This document shows positions 35,217 through 45,358 of a DNA stretch of 48,161 nt, in pieces. Source of the DNA: Nostocales cyanobacterium. GTDB lineage: Bacteria; Cyanobacteriota; Cyanobacteriia; Cyanobacteriales; Nostocaceae. Below the pieces are notes generated by a model. The model was not told where the DNA came from and did no database searches. It saw only the letters and a list, made by a program, of their open reading frames with translations. How positions within the stretch are numbered: position 1 is the first letter of the stretch; the number at the start of each line of letters is the position of its first letter. A program made the position numbers and the translations under genes. The stretch spans positions 1-48,161 of the forward strand of contig RDXV01000017.1 of NCBI GenBank assembly GCA_004292695.1, given 5' to 3'.

Positions 35217-37457
35217 ATGAGTGTGAATGAAACTTTAACAACTAATAATTTTACTTTGAATCGGCAAACCTATCAACGTCTAAAATTTGCCCTCAGCATT
35301 GGTTTAAGGAGACAGATATTTTTTGCTGTCTGTGATGACTTACACATCAGAAACCAAATTGCTACTAGACTGCATTCTAGCTTGGCTTACCCCGTAGGTC
35401 AAGTTTTATATCAATCAAGTGAAACAGGAGGGATGAGTACACCAGCTTATCCGAGATTAGTCACACTCAGATTAAACTTAAATGATCCTAACCCCATAGC
35501 CCAGATAAATCAATGGTTAGGGAATTATCCACCCCCAATAGTAGGAGAAACAAAAGATAAACCAGGCCGTCCCTTACCTATACCGGCATTTCAAATTGTA
35601 GGTATAGAATTATTAACTAAGCAATCAGTATCAGTACAACGCTTATTCCTTCATTATTTACGACTCAGTGAACAGTATTTTACTAACGAAGAAACTGGGT
35701 CATTTTTAGAGTCCACATTACTATTTTGGCTACCTCGTCCTTGGTTGTACAACATTCAACAGTCAGCACCTAAATTTTGGCAATGTCGCACTGGTGTATT
35801 TGTATTTGCGGGAGAACCAACACCAACAGTAAATAACCGTAATTATAGTGATAATTTCTCTCATTTAAGAAGTATAAATTTAGAAACAGAAACTACCCAA
35901 ACTGCAATTAATCAAGAAATTATAAATAACGAAACTCTCAATCATCAGAATATTAATAATGAAACAATTAACTATGAATCGGATATTTCCCAAGAAGAAA
36001 TTAACAAAACAATTGCAGAGTTTAAATTTATTGAAGATGATGATTTTCTAGAAGATAGTTATGAAAATTTAACTGAAACTGAAAAAGAAGAAACAGCAGT
36101 ACAAAGTTTTACTAATAATCAAGCTATTCCTAAACTTTCATCATTACTACATATTAATCATGAATTGGTTTCTTTGGTTCAATCATCACTAAATCCAAAT
36201 ATTCATGAAAACGCCGAAGAAAATATACAACCGAGAAAAATACTCTGGAAAATAGAACAATTAAAAACCCAGACAGCACCAAAAGAAGAAATTGCCAGTG
36301 CTTATCACCAACTTGGTAATTTATACCGTTCTCGTATTGAAGAAGGACAAACAAGTATAGACAACTTAATGGTGGCGATTATTGCTTATCAAGAATCTGT
36401 GAGTCATGATGATAATGCACCACATTTACCAGATACATTAAATGATTTAGGTACTCTCTATTGGATGTTGCACCGCACACCGGGAAGTAGTTTGGAAGAT
36501 AGCAAAACCTATATAGAACAGGGAATAGAATTTTATGGGTTAGCAATTAAACTGATTACACCTGAAAATCAACCTGACATTTATGCTAGAGTACAGAACA
36601 ATTTAGCCACAGCTTATGGGGATTTAACTAGATATTATAACCCCTTAGAAAATTGGCAGAAAGCAGTGGAAGCATACAATGAAGCTATCCGTTATCGGAC
36701 TGAAGAAAATGATCCTTTAAAATATGCTGCTTGTCAAAATAACTTAGGAACAGCATATTGGCATTTGGGACAATATAGCGACCCAATTGAGCATTTACAG
36801 AAAGCAATTAACGCTTATAAATCAGCACTTTTATATTATCAACCTGATAATGAACCTGTGAAATATGGGATGTTGAAAAATAATATTGGTACTGCTTATT
36901 GGAATTTATCTCAACATGAAAAACCACTGGAAAATTTACAATTAGCAGTTAACTTTTACCAGGAAGCATTAAAATATCGGACACCGGATAATACTCCTGT
37001 TGCTTGTGCAGCAACTCGTAATAATTTAGGTACAGCTTATTGGCACATAGCTAATTTACCAGAAGTCACTAAGGAAATTAAACAAAACTTTTTAGAATTG
37101 TGTATCAAAACCTATCAAGATACAGTCAGTTTAGCTAGTTCCTTAAATTCAATGCAGTTAACTTTTGATCTATTAGCAACTTATAATAATTTGGGTTTAG
37201 CTCATTATACATTAGTTACAGATCCATATTTCAAAGGAGAGAAAACAGCACTTTCTCAACATTTAGAATCTGCGTTAGCAAGTCATGTACAAGCATTATC
37301 AGGTTTAGTGAATAATCCAGAAGCGTATCAAGCAACTTTCAATCATGTAGTTAAAGTAATTCGCACTTTTCATAATGAGTTAGGTATTCAAGGACAAAAT
37401 CTAGCTTTATCAAAAGTTCCTAGTAATTTAATTCCTGAAATTTTACCTAAGTTATAG
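35217..37457 (+). CDS. TPR-repeat protein with a cyanobacterial N-terminal domain
   Basis: A 746-aa protein with no catalytic signature. Residues ~1-205 form a soluble domain I do not recognise (RQTYQRLKFALSIGLRRQIFFAVCDDLHIRNQIATRL), reminiscent of nucleotide-handling folds but without a P-loop. Residues ~210-330 are an Asn/Glu/Ile-rich linker with near-repeats (NQEIINNETLNHQNINNETINYE). Residues ~355-700 carry at least six TPR units with recurring NNLGTAYWHLGQYSDPIEHLQKAINAYKSAL-like sequence. It is probably a scaffold for a protein complex; the partner is unknown. A long A+T-rich leader (250 bp) precedes it, and an STRR follows its stop. Confidence 0.82.
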   Translation: MSVNETLTTNNFTLNRQTYQRLKFALSIGLRRQIFFAVCDDLHIRNQIATRLHSSLAYPVGQVLYQSSETGGMSTPAYPRLVTLRLNLNDPNPIAQINQWLGNYPPPIVGETKDKPGRPLPIPAFQIVGIELLTKQSVSVQRLFLHYLRLSEQYFTNEETGSFLESTLLFWLPRPWLYNIQQSAPKFWQCRTGVFVFAGEPTPTVNNRNYSDNFSHLRSINLETETTQTAINQEIINNETLNHQNINNETINYESDISQEEINKTIAEFKFIEDDDFLEDSYENLTETEKEETAVQSFTNNQAIPKLSSLLHINHELVSLVQSSLNPNIHENAEENIQPRKILWKIEQLKTQTAPKEEIASAYHQLGNLYRSRIEEGQTSIDNLMVAIIAYQESVSHDDNAPHLPDTLNDLGTLYWMLHRTPGSSLEDSKTYIEQGIEFYGLAIKLITPENQPDIYARVQNNLATAYGDLTRYYNPLENWQKAVEAYNEAIRYRTEENDPLKYAACQNNLGTAYWHLGQYSDPIEHLQKAINAYKSALLYYQPDNEPVKYGMLKNNIGTAYWNLSQHEKPLENLQLAVNFYQEALKYRTPDNTPVACAATRNNLGTAYWHIANLPEVTKEIKQNFLELCIKTYQDTVSLASSLNSMQLTFDLLATYNNLGLAHYTLVTDPYFKGEKTALSQHLESALASHVQALSGLVNNPEAYQATFNHVVKVIRTFHNELGIQGQNLALSKVPSNLIPEILPKL

Positions 37458-37458
37458 G

Positions 37459-37491
37459 TGAGAGGGAACAGGGAACAGGGAATAGGGAATA
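37459..37491. repeat. STRR (agggaac / agggaat) after the TPR gene
   Basis: About four heptamers beginning at the stop codon of the TPR protein gene. Confidence 0.88.
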
Positions 37492-37516
37492 GGTATAAAA
37501 TCAATAATTACGAATT

Positions 37517-37545
37517 ACGTTCGCGCAGCGTGCCGGAGGCACTAT
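37517..37545. repeat. Palindromic dispersed repeat (gttcgcgcagcgtgccggag type)
   Basis: cgttcgcgcagcgtgccggaggcac with an inner hairpin gtgcc-gga-ggcac (37530-37542). From memory it belongs to a repeat family scattered in Nostocales genomes. Here it lies 65 bp before the ABC transporter start. Confidence 0.6.
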
Positions 37546-37607
37546 TATGAATTGATATAATATATTCTTTTATTACCTGTTCCCTGTTAAATTACAAAAC
37601 CAGAGCT

Positions 37608-39521
37608 ATGAGAGAAACATTTCTAGAGGTGAGAAATCTACAAGTTGAATTTTCCGGTGATGGTAGTCATATCAAAGCTGTAGATGGTATCAGCTTTAAT
37701 TTACGTCGGGGTGAGACTCTAGGAATAGTGGGAGAGTCTGGAAGCGGAAAATCGGTAACAGCTTTGGCTATTATGGGTTTATTGCAATATCCCGGTAAAG
37801 TCAGTAATGGAGAAATTTTATTTCGTCCCCAGGAAAATGCTAAACCTTTGGATTTATTAGCATTATCACCGGAAGAAATACAGCTTTACCGGGGTGGAGA
37901 AATGGCCATGATTTTTCAAGAACCAATGAGTTCTTTAAACCCGGTTTATAATATTGGTTTTCAGCTAACGGAAGCAATTATGCGTCATCAAAATGTGACT
38001 TTAGCTGAAGCGAAAAGAATAGCAATTTCTAGTTTACAAGAAGTTAAACTTTTACCCAGTGATGAAAATATTCAAGCACAATATTTAGAAAATTGGCATA
38101 TTACCCATCCTCATCAACCTTTACCTAGTGATTTTGAATTAGCACAATTAGTAAAAGAACATAAAGCTGCAATTTTAGAACGTTTTCCTCACCAATTGTC
38201 AGGGGGACAACTACAAAGGGTGATGATTGCAATGGCAATTTCTTGTAATCCATCTTTATTAATTGCGGATGAACCTACTACAGCTTTAGATGTAACTGTA
38301 CAAGCAACAATTATTGAATTGATGGGAGAATTACAAACAAATTATGATATGGGAATGATTTTTATTAGCCATGATTTGGGTTTAGTTGCGGAAATTGCTG
38401 ACCAAGTAGCGGTCATGTATAAAGGTAAAATTGTCGAATATGGCGCTGTAGAACAAATTTTTAATAATCCCCAACATCCCTACACTAAAGGTTTAGTCGC
38501 TTGTCGTCCTACTCTTCACCATCACCCCCATAAATTGCTGACGGTTGCTGATTATATGAATGTAGTGGAAGATGGAAATGGAACAGTAGTCATTAAACCC
38601 CAAATCCCAGCAATACCCAGGGAAATTACCAAGGAAGAAATTAATGCTAGATTAGAAAATATCACTTCTCAAAAGCCTCTTTTAGATATCAAACATTTGA
38701 AAGTTGGTTTTCCCATTAAAGGTGTTTTCGGGGAAACAAAACGTTATTATATTGCTGTTAATGATGTTTCTTTTCATGTTTATCCAGGGGAAACATTAGG
38801 TTTAGTGGGTGAATCTGGTTGTGGGAAAACTACCTTGGGGAGAACATTAATTAAATTAGTTGAACCAATGGCTGGTAAAATTGTTTTTGAAGGTCAAAAT
38901 ATCACTAATTTAAAAGGAAAAACATTACAAAAATTACGTCGGGAAATGCAAATAGTTTTCCAAAATCCCTTTAGTTCCCTTGACCCCAGAATGAAAATAG
39001 GTAATGCAATTATCGAACCTTTATTAATTCATGGTGTAGGAAAAAATCAAGAACAAAGAAGAGAAAGAGCGGTAGAATTATTAGAAAGAGTGGGATTAAG
39101 TGCAGATGATATTAACCGTTATCCTCATCAATTTTCAGGAGGACAAAGACAACGGATTTGTATTGCACGCGCTTTAGCTTTAAATCCCAAATTTATTATT
39201 TGTGATGAGTCGGTTTCTGCTTTGGATGTTTCGGTACAAGCGCAAGTTTTAAACCTATTAAAAGAACTGCAACAGGAATTTAACCTCACCTATATTTTCA
39301 TTTCCCATGATTTAAGTGTGGTTAAATTTATGAGCGATCGCATTTTGGTCATGAATCAAGGTAAAATAGTAGAATCTGGTACATCTGAAAGTATTTATCT
39401 ACAACCAAAACAAGAATATACACAGAAATTAATTGCAGCAATTCCTACAGGTAATCCTGAAAGAATGAAAACAGGAGATCAAGGAGTCAGGAGATCAAGG
39501 AGTCAGGAGTCAGGAGAATAA
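37608..39521 (+). CDS. ABC transporter with two ATPase domains (peptide/nickel type)
   Basis: A 637-aa cytoplasmic ATPase with two fused nucleotide-binding domains, like GsiA/YejF or DppD-DppF joined. It should power uptake of peptides, glutathione or a similar solute with permeases encoded elsewhere. First domain: Walker A GESGSGKS, signature LSGGQLQRV, Walker [13 protein letters not shown]. Second domain: Walker A GESGCGKT, signature FSGGQRQRI, Walker [13 protein letters not shown], with Ser where Pro is common. Each half ends with the oligopeptide-type tail ([11 protein letters not shown]). No permease or binding protein is nearby. The last ~15 residues ([15 protein letters not shown]) come from an aggagtc repeat and are not conserved. 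Confidence 0.93.
   Translation: MRETFLEVRNLQVEFSGDGSHIKAVDGISFNLRRGETLGIVGESGSGKSVTALAIMGLLQYPGKVSNGEILFRPQENAKPLDLLALSPEEIQLYRGGEMAMIFQEPMSSLNPVYNIGFQLTEAIMRHQNVTLAEAKRIAISSLQEVKLLPSDENIQAQYLENWHITHPHQPLPSDFELAQLVKEHKAAILERFPHQLSGGQLQRVMIAMAISCNPSLLIADEPTTALDVTVQATIIELMGELQTNYDMGMIFISHDLGLVAEIADQVAVMYKGKIVEYGAVEQIFNNPQHPYTKGLVACRPTLHHHPHKLLTVADYMNVVEDGNGTVVIKPQIPAIPREITKEEINARLENITSQKPLLDIKHLKVGFPIKGVFGETKRYYIAVNDVSFHVYPGETLGLVGESGCGKTTLGRTLIKLVEPMAGKIVFEGQNITNLKGKTLQKLRREMQIVFQNPFSSLDPRMKIGNAIIEPLLIHGVGKNQEQRRERAVELLERVGLSADDINRYPHQFSGGQRQRICIARALALNPKFIICDESVSALDVSVQAQVLNLLKELQQEFNLTYIFISHDLSVVKFMSDRILVMNQGKIVESGTSESIYLQPKQEYTQKLIAAIPTGNPERMKTGDQGVRRSRSQESGE
39476..39519. repeat. aggagtc/aggagatca repeat in the ABC gene 3' end
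   Basis: Repeated aggagtc and aggagatca units are translated in frame as the final residues of the ABC protein up to its stop codon. Confidence 0.85.
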
Positions 39522-39534
39522 ATTATTACCAATT

Positions 39535-39650
39535 ACCTGTCACCTGTCACCTGTCACCTGTCACCTGTCAACTGTCACCTGTCACCTGTCAACTGTCACC
39601 TGTCAACTGTCAACTGTCAACTGTCAACTGTCAACTGTCAACTGTCACCT
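39535..39650. repeat. Heptanucleotide STRR (cacctgt/caactgt) in the ABC-rsmH junction
   Basis: About sixteen heptamers mixing cacctgt and caactgt, filling the convergent gap and ending three bases before the rsmH stop codon. The mix of the two variants suggests one family evolving within the array. Confidence 0.95.
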
Positions 39651-39653
39651 AAT

Positions 39654-40598
39654 TTACTTCCTTTCTCCTATTCTCAATTTAGCAGAACGAGAACGGGGAT
39701 TTTCCTTTATTTCCTCTTCTGTTGCAATAATGGGTTTTTTAGTTATCACCCTTAAAAAATCAGAACTTCTTAAACCATGTTTCACAATTCTATCCTCTAA
39801 ACTGTGAAAACTAATAATCGCAATTTTTCCACCTTCTACTAAAGATAAAGGTGCTTTTTCTATCAAAGTTTCCAATACTTTTAACTCATCATTAACCGCA
39901 ATTCTCAAAGATTGAAAAACACGAGTTGCGGGGTGTATTCTTCCATAACGATATTTAGGAGGAACAGAATAAAAAATTGCTTCCGCTAATTCTGTGGTAG
40001 TTTGAAAAGGACGCTTTTCTATAATTCTTCTGGCAATTTTACGGGAAAGTCTTTCTTCTCCATATTTAAAAAATATATTTGCTAATTCCTGTTCATCCCA
40101 TTCATTAATTATATCAGCAGCAGTTAAAGATTGTTGCTGATTCATTCGCATATCTAAATTAGCAGTATTTCTAAAACTAAAACCGCGTTCTGGGTTATCT
40201 AAATGATAGGAACTTACACCCAAATCTGCTAAAATTCCATCATAAGTATTTTCAGGAAATTGAAAATTAGCAAAATTGCTGTGAATAAAATTCACCCTAT
40301 TTTCAAACTCTGCTAAATTTGACTGTGCAGCTTTTAAAGCATCTAAATCTTGATCAACTGCGGTAATTTTTGTGTTTTCAGCAGTTTCTAAAATTAACCG
40401 ACTGTGGCCACCACCACCCACAGTTAAATCTAAATAATTTCCACCTGGTTGAATATTTAAACCTGTAATTACTTCCTGACTTAAAACAGGAATATGGGAG
40501 AAAGTAAATTCATCTAAATCTATGGGTGTTTGTAAAGTTGATTTATTCATTAATTTATTGATATTGGGATTATTATTGGAGGAAAAATCATTGATCAT
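39654..40598 (-). CDS. rsmH: 16S rRNA (cytosine-1402 N4) methyltransferase RsmH
   Basis: RsmH (MraW, 314 aa) N4-methylates C1402 in the decoding centre of 16S rRNA. The SAM site is [13 protein letters not shown] after [22 protein letters not shown]. Further family blocks: [69 protein letters not shown] and the C-terminal [13 protein letters not shown] ~30-residue Asn-rich N-terminal extension precedes the usual start; Met17 is a plausible alternative (MNKSTLQTP). In other bacteria it sits in the dcw cluster, but here it stands apart. Confidence 0.96.
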   Translation of the reverse strand: MINDFSSNNNPNINKLMNKSTLQTPIDLDEFTFSHIPVLSQEVITGLNIQPGGNYLDLTVGGGGHSRLILETAENTKITAVDQDLDALKAAQSNLAEFENRVNFIHSNFANFQFPENTYDGILADLGVSSYHLDNPERGFSFRNTANLDMRMNQQQSLTAADIINEWDEQELANIFFKYGEERLSRKIARRIIEKRPFQTTTELAEAIFYSVPPKYRYGRIHPATRVFQSLRIAVNDELKVLETLIEKAPLSLVEGGKIAIISFHSLEDRIVKHGLRSSDFLRVITKKPIIATEEEIKENPRSRSAKLRIGERK

Positions 40599-40601
40599 TA
40601 A

Positions 40602-40630
40602 ACGCAGATGAACGCAGATGAACGCAGATA
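40602..40630. repeat. Repeat aacgcagatg (x3) upstream of rsmH
   Basis: Three tandem 10-mers aacgcagatg/aacgcagata just before the rsmH start. The related ctgcgttcatctgc occurs at 6505-6533; this is a widespread cyanobacterial dispersed repeat. Confidence 0.75.
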
Positions 40631-40641
40631 ATTTAATTCTA

Positions 40642-40752
40642 CTAAGAAACGAGTTTAGCTTTAATAAAACTAAAAATCCTTTCTAATTCTAATAAACCAG
40701 CTAGTTCTGCTTTTTCATCAGAATTGAGTAAATTTTCTCTGAATAAACTCAT
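40642..40752 (-). CDS. Possible 36-aa small ORF
   Basis: A short frame starting [20 protein letters not shown] and ending [13 protein letters not shown], amphipathic and well-formed. Its ATG lies in the right arm of a 7-bp hairpin (atcaggg/ccctgat, 40751-40772) that follows the DUF2887 gene. It may be a real small protein of the upstream restriction operon, or the degraded 3' end of another gene. I know no homologue. Confidence 0.35.
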   Translation of the reverse strand: MSLFRENLLNSDEKAELAGLLELERIFSFIKAKLVS

Positions 40753-40787
40753 CAGGGTGTATCAACCCTGATTTATTCATCCAATGT

Positions 40788-41570
40788 CTATTTATTATTT
40801 TGCTTTGTAATTGCTTGTTTTACCGCCTCGATATCTAACTCAAGTATACGCGCAATTTGTTCTACAGTTAGCCCCTCATTTAATAGTCTAGGAATAGTTT
40901 GTAACTTCGTTTCCAACTCTGTTTCTTCTTTTACTTCTTGATAAAATCGGGTTTTTTGCCATTCTGTTAATCCAAACATTGCTTCTAACTCCTGACGGTT
41001 ATAGGATGAGAATTTGTAAACTAACATTCTTTCTACTAATTCTAAAAGATTTCTACTCTTGTCCGCATCTGCTTTATTCACCAAATTGATTAAACTTTTT
41101 GCTTGTTGGATAGCTTCATCTTCAGGAGAAACTACTAATTTAATAATTTCTAAACCTATTGAAGATGATGTATCAACTATTTCATCTAAATAAATCACAT
41201 GAATTAGCCCAGCAGTGAGTAAACTTTGATATGCTAAAGGTATTCCAGGATCAAGATCCCGATTTGCCCATAATACAACCGCTTGCCATGTTCTTTGAGG
41301 TTTATATTGGTTTAAGTACAGAAATGTTTCGATAATTAATCGCCAGTATAAATTATCATCACCTTGGAATTGTACTTCTAGAAAATAAATCGGATCTTGT
41401 GGATATTCTGGTTTGGGTAAAAATAAGCCATCTATTCGTCGCGCTAATTCTTTGATTTCCACAGAGGAAAATTCGTAGTGTAAAGCTAGTGTTGGTGACT
41501 GTTCTATTAGTTCAAATAAAACACTAGGGAGATTTTGCAGTAATGTGTAAAATATCGTGTCTGTCTTCAT
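40788..41570 (-). CDS. Rpn/DUF2887-family PD-(D/E)XK nuclease-like protein
   Basis: A 260-aa member of a family abundant in cyanobacteria and often annotated as putative transposase or DUF2887. The PD-(D/E)XK-like core is visible: RRIDGLFLP (Asp47) followed by IYFLEVQFQG (E65-x-Q67, with Gln in place of the usual Lys) and a helix with YLNQYKP. Rpn relatives in E. coli are DNA endonucleases that promote recombination. The last ~50 residues (LLNEGLTVEQIARILELDIEAVKQAI) form a helix-turn-helix-like tail. It starts 24 bp after the type IIG gene and on the same strand, so the two are probably co-transcribed. Confidence 0.85.
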   Translation of the reverse strand: MKTDTIFYTLLQNLPSVLFELIEQSPTLALHYEFSSVEIKELARRIDGLFLPKPEYPQDPIYFLEVQFQGDDNLYWRLIIETFLYLNQYKPQRTWQAVVLWANRDLDPGIPLAYQSLLTAGLIHVIYLDEIVDTSSSIGLEIIKLVVSPEDEAIQQAKSLINLVNKADADKSRNLLELVERMLVYKFSSYNRQELEAMFGLTEWQKTRFYQEVKEETELETKLQTIPRLLNEGLTVEQIARILELDIEAVKQAITKQNNK

Positions 41571-41594
41571 ATCTTATTGTTATATTAATCCTTA

Positions 41595-44500
41595 TTAGAA
41601 CGGAAAACCCCCATATCCTGCAATAATTTTATCAACATCTTCCATAGTTTTAATCGTCTCCGAAATAATAGAAATAATATTTTGATAATGAATCAAATCA
41701 TCAAAATTTAACTCTCTTCCTTTCCTATCTTTCAACCATTTTTGACAAACTTGATAACCACCTATATAAAAATTCCAGATTTGCGGAGGAACTTGATCAA
41801 AATACTGCTCAGAATTTATCCAAATTTGTTGATTATTTTCATTATATTTGACTTGTTCCACAATATTAGAACCCGCAATAGGATAAGTTGCAATTTCCGT
41901 TCCTGTTACTTTCATTAAATGTAACTGTACTAACTTATCACCCTTTGCTACTAACTCCCAAAAAAGCGCGGAATTAGAAGTTAAAGGAAGACGGGGAAAA
42001 TCAATCTTTAAAAATTCAGCGTAGCGTTGACGATAAATAGGAGAATGAAAAACAGCGTAGATGTAATTAAAAATATCCTCTGGTCCAAAGGTTTGTTTTT
42101 GATCTCCTTTTCCATCAACAATAAATTCTAAACCTAATTTTTGGGAAAATTCAGTAATAAATTCTGGGGATAAATTCGGTCTACGTCCTCCTGGTGCGTT
42201 AGTTGGTGTAACATCAAATAAAGTTGGGGTATCTGTTGGGTAAAGGTAGAGAGGGAATAAATAACCAATACCTTTATTACTAATAGTCACCCTAGATTCA
42301 ACAATATTTTCTGTCAATAAAACATGATTAAAAATTCCTTCTGCAACCTGTCTAACTGTTATTAATCCTAAATTATCACCTAATAACATATTCTTCATAA
42401 CATTACCTCTTGACATACAATGAAATCCTCGTGAATTTCCAGTATAGTAAGTGTAACGAATATCAAAAGGACGATATAAAATAGAACTCACTAATTCTGA
42501 ATCAGGTTCAATATTATTCCCATTAACATGAGAATTAGCTTTTAAATCTTTCTGTGCTAATTCTACTTTCCAATCTCTTGTATCTTTTCCCAAATCATAC
42601 TTGCTTCTGGCCTCTTCAGTCCCAATATTCACAAAATCTCTCACAGTATCCCAAAGTTCTTTTTCTGTAAAATGAATAGTTAAATTATCCCGTGCTGTGA
42701 CAATTCCCACACTATTAACAGACATTATATTTGTGATTTTTACGGCATTTTCATATTCAATTTTCACATCAATATTTTGAGGTTTAAATAAATAAAATGG
42801 TGTATTTGGTTCTAACTTTTCCCAATGAGTAGATTGTAAATCATTTTCAGCCAACCAATGATATTTACCACCAATTAACTGTTTATTTTCATAAACTTCT
42901 CTAGTACCCCATAAATCAGCATGATAAACTGTTGCTAATGTTCCTAATTTCTTCTGACTATTTTGATATTTAATAAAAATTCCAATTGCTACACCTTGCT
43001 GAATATCAAAAACATTTTTATCCGGTGAACCGTCAGGAGAAACTTCTTTTTTCTTACTATTACCGTGTAAATCTAAAACATAAATTTCATCAAAAGTTTT
43101 CATCAAACTTTGACGCATTCCCCGAAAAGTGGGATTATCTAAATATCCATGATTAGTAACAAAAGCTAAAACCCCATAACCTGTTTTTTCAATTCTCCAC
43201 TGACTAAATCTAATAAACTTGACATAATCATCATTTAACCATTTAGGATTTCTCTCACCTAAAGATTTTCCATCTACTTCAAAATAACTATCTGTGGCAC
43301 TATTATAAATAGTATCCTTACCATTTAAAAGATTTTTGATCCAATCACCTGTATTTACAGAATGTCCAGAATAGGGAGGATTACCAATAATTACCATAAC
43401 TGGACTTTCTTGTTTAATTTCCTTTGCTGCTTCTGCTTCTTCCTTAATACGAGAACCAAAACTAATAACTTGTTCTTCTAATTGAAAAGATTCTTGTAAA
43501 GTATTAGTTAAATAAATCCTTAACCGTTCATCAGAACTAAAATCATAACCCAACTCTTGCAACTGTAAAACTAATTTGATATGTGCTACAGTATAAGGAG
43601 CAATCAATAATTCAAACCCAAATAAACGGGGTAATAAATGCTGACTCACATAACCAGACCACATCCCCTTTTGAGACTTAAAACTATCATAAATATAATC
43701 AATAATACTATACATAAAAGTTCCCGTACCCACAGCAGGATCGAGAATTAAAACTTGATGAGTTTCAATATCTCCCTCACCTTGGGAATTAGGAATTTTA
43801 ATCTTTTTAGAATCAGCTAAACCCTTACTAATATTAAACTTATTTTTTAGCACATAATCCACACTTTTAATGATATAATTAACAACAGGTTCAGGAGTAT
43901 AATAAACCCCTCTTGACTCCCGCATTTTGGGGTCATATTCAGCCAAAAAAGTCTCATAAAAATGAACAACAGGATCTTCCCTACGGGTACGTTTACCAAA
44001 ATCTTTAAGAATTTCCGCCATGTCTGTTTGTTGCAGAATATTCGCCAAAGTATCAACCGCCCAAGTAATTCGCTCATCTAAATCAGGACCTGCAATTTGT
44101 CCAAAAATACTTCTTAAAAAAGGGTTAGTTTTTGGTAACTTAAAAGCTGCCGTTTCCCGTGAAAAAGTTTGCACATTATCAGTATTACATCTAGCTGCAA
44201 ACAAACCATAACAAATAGTTTGGGCGTACATATCCGCAAATTGTTCACCAGTTAACCCCTTAATTAACAACCGTTCAAAAGATTCTAACTGTTGACGTAA
44301 CATACCCCCATTATCAACATCATTTAACGCCGTTTTAATCGCATCCCTAATTAATTGAGCTAAACCAGCCATCCGTTTAGCTAAATCTTTAGGTGTAGTA
44401 ACTTGGGTAACTTTAGTTAATAGAAACTGCCGGAAAAGTTGGTCAACTTCCTGTATTCCTGATTTATCAACTTTGATTTTTTTCTGTTTATCAAAACTTC

Positions 44501-44855
44501 CCAAAGAAGCAGATAACTTTAACTCACCTTGAACATACCAACGAAATTCTAAATAATCAGTTAAAATCAAATTACCCAAAGCATCAAAATAACGTAACAT
44601 TTGAGCAGTTTTCTCTACTTTCTTGAGCGAAACCCCAATATCCTTAGCCTCAATATGCCCAACTTCCAAAACCCCATTTTTTACCACAAAATCAGGCGCA
44701 CCGCAAGCAATTCTTTTTGGTTCATTAATAGCTTGAATCCCCGAATCCAAAGACTCAATTAACTTCTTCAAAGCAGGACGATAACTATGCTCAGTAGCAT
44801 TTTGAGTCTGATAAACTTGACTAACTTCTTGAATATAAACCTGTAGATAATTCAT
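41595..44855 (-). CDS. Single-chain restriction-modification enzyme (type IIG-like)
   Basis: A 1086-aa N6-adenine methylase fused to a nuclease domain. Residues ~1-130 hold a PD-(D/E)XK motif: APDFVV with D55 and GHIEAKD with E69/K71. The SAM site is LILDPAVGTGTFM (~368-380), the catalytic motif IV is NPPYSG (~491). The C-terminal ~300 residues, with unlike-family sequence, are the likely specificity region. No helicase (DEAD) motifs were seen, so it is not a full type ISP enzyme such as LlaGI, though it resembles their methylase half. Such enzymes cut unmethylated phage DNA and methylate one host site. The gene is A+T-rich and flanked by housekeeping genes, consistent with horizontal gain. 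Confidence 0.88.
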   Translation of the reverse strand: MNYLQVYIQEVSQVYQTQNATEHSYRPALKKLIESLDSGIQAINEPKRIACGAPDFVVKNGVLEVGHIEAKDIGVSLKKVEKTAQMLRYFDALGNLILTDYLEFRWYVQGELKLSASLGSFDKQKKIKVDKSGIQEVDQLFRQFLLTKVTQVTTPKDLAKRMAGLAQLIRDAIKTALNDVDNGGMLRQQLESFERLLIKGLTGEQFADMYAQTICYGLFAARCNTDNVQTFSRETAAFKLPKTNPFLRSIFGQIAGPDLDERITWAVDTLANILQQTDMAEILKDFGKRTRREDPVVHFYETFLAEYDPKMRESRGVYYTPEPVVNYIIKSVDYVLKNKFNISKGLADSKKIKIPNSQGEGDIETHQVLILDPAVGTGTFMYSIIDYIYDSFKSQKGMWSGYVSQHLLPRLFGFELLIAPYTVAHIKLVLQLQELGYDFSSDERLRIYLTNTLQESFQLEEQVISFGSRIKEEAEAAKEIKQESPVMVIIGNPPYSGHSVNTGDWIKNLLNGKDTIYNSATDSYFEVDGKSLGERNPKWLNDDYVKFIRFSQWRIEKTGYGVLAFVTNHGYLDNPTFRGMRQSLMKTFDEIYVLDLHGNSKKKEVSPDGSPDKNVFDIQQGVAIGIFIKYQNSQKKLGTLATVYHADLWGTREVYENKQLIGGKYHWLAENDLQSTHWEKLEPNTPFYLFKPQNIDVKIEYENAVKITNIMSVNSVGIVTARDNLTIHFTEKELWDTVRDFVNIGTEEARSKYDLGKDTRDWKVELAQKDLKANSHVNGNNIEPDSELVSSILYRPFDIRYTYYTGNSRGFHCMSRGNVMKNMLLGDNLGLITVRQVAEGIFNHVLLTENIVESRVTISNKGIGYLFPLYLYPTDTPTLFDVTPTNAPGGRRPNLSPEFITEFSQKLGLEFIVDGKGDQKQTFGPEDIFNYIYAVFHSPIYRQRYAEFLKIDFPRLPLTSNSALFWELVAKGDKLVQLHLMKVTGTEIATYPIAGSNIVEQVKYNENNQQIWINSEQYFDQVPPQIWNFYIGGYQVCQKWLKDRKGRELNFDDLIHYQNIISIISETIKTMEDVDKIIAGYGGFPF

Positions 44856-45358
44856 AATAAAAACTTAATGATTCAGGTGATTTAATAAATCTAAGGGTAA
44901 GATCCCCGACTTCTTTTTTGATGATGTCAATTAATTATGAAATAATATCAGAAGTCTGGAATCTGGTTTCTCTAGCTGAATAGTTACATAAAAACTCTTG
45001 CTTCTCTCTCTGCGCCTCTGCGTGAGCCATAAAAATTAATTAGCTTAATTATAAAATCAACCTATCTAAAAACCAGCAAAACCACCCAAACATTAATAAA
45101 ACTTAGATACAAACAACACCACCCAGAAAATATTCCCCTCACCCCACAAACAAAGAGAAAAGAAAAAACCAGAGTCACAATTCCTGAAATTGCCAGACTT
45201 CTATAATAATTGAAGAAGCAAGACAAAATAAAACATCAAGTACAACTCCAAACCTGCTATCCTGACAAGCTGAAAATTAGCAGATGCGGTAAATCGTATC
45301 TGGTTAGCATCTTGGTGGTTCAATACAAATTGTAGACAACGGGAGAACAACAAAATCT
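44856..45358. promoter_or_regulatory. Divergent intergenic region with the ndhH leader
   Basis: 503 bp between the type IIG gene and ndhH. It holds the dispersed repeat agatccccgacttctt at 44900-44915, a ctctctgcgcctctgcgtga repeat fragment near 45005-45025, and unique A+T-rich DNA. A gggaga near 45340 is the likely ndhH ribosome binding site. Promoter boxes could not be assigned. Confidence 0.55.
44900..44915. repeat. Dispersed repeat agatccccgacttctt, copy 2
   Basis: Exact 16-bp match to 14201-14216. It sits 45 bp upstream of the type IIG start, while copy 1 follows the first GTPase gene. Confidence 0.6.
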
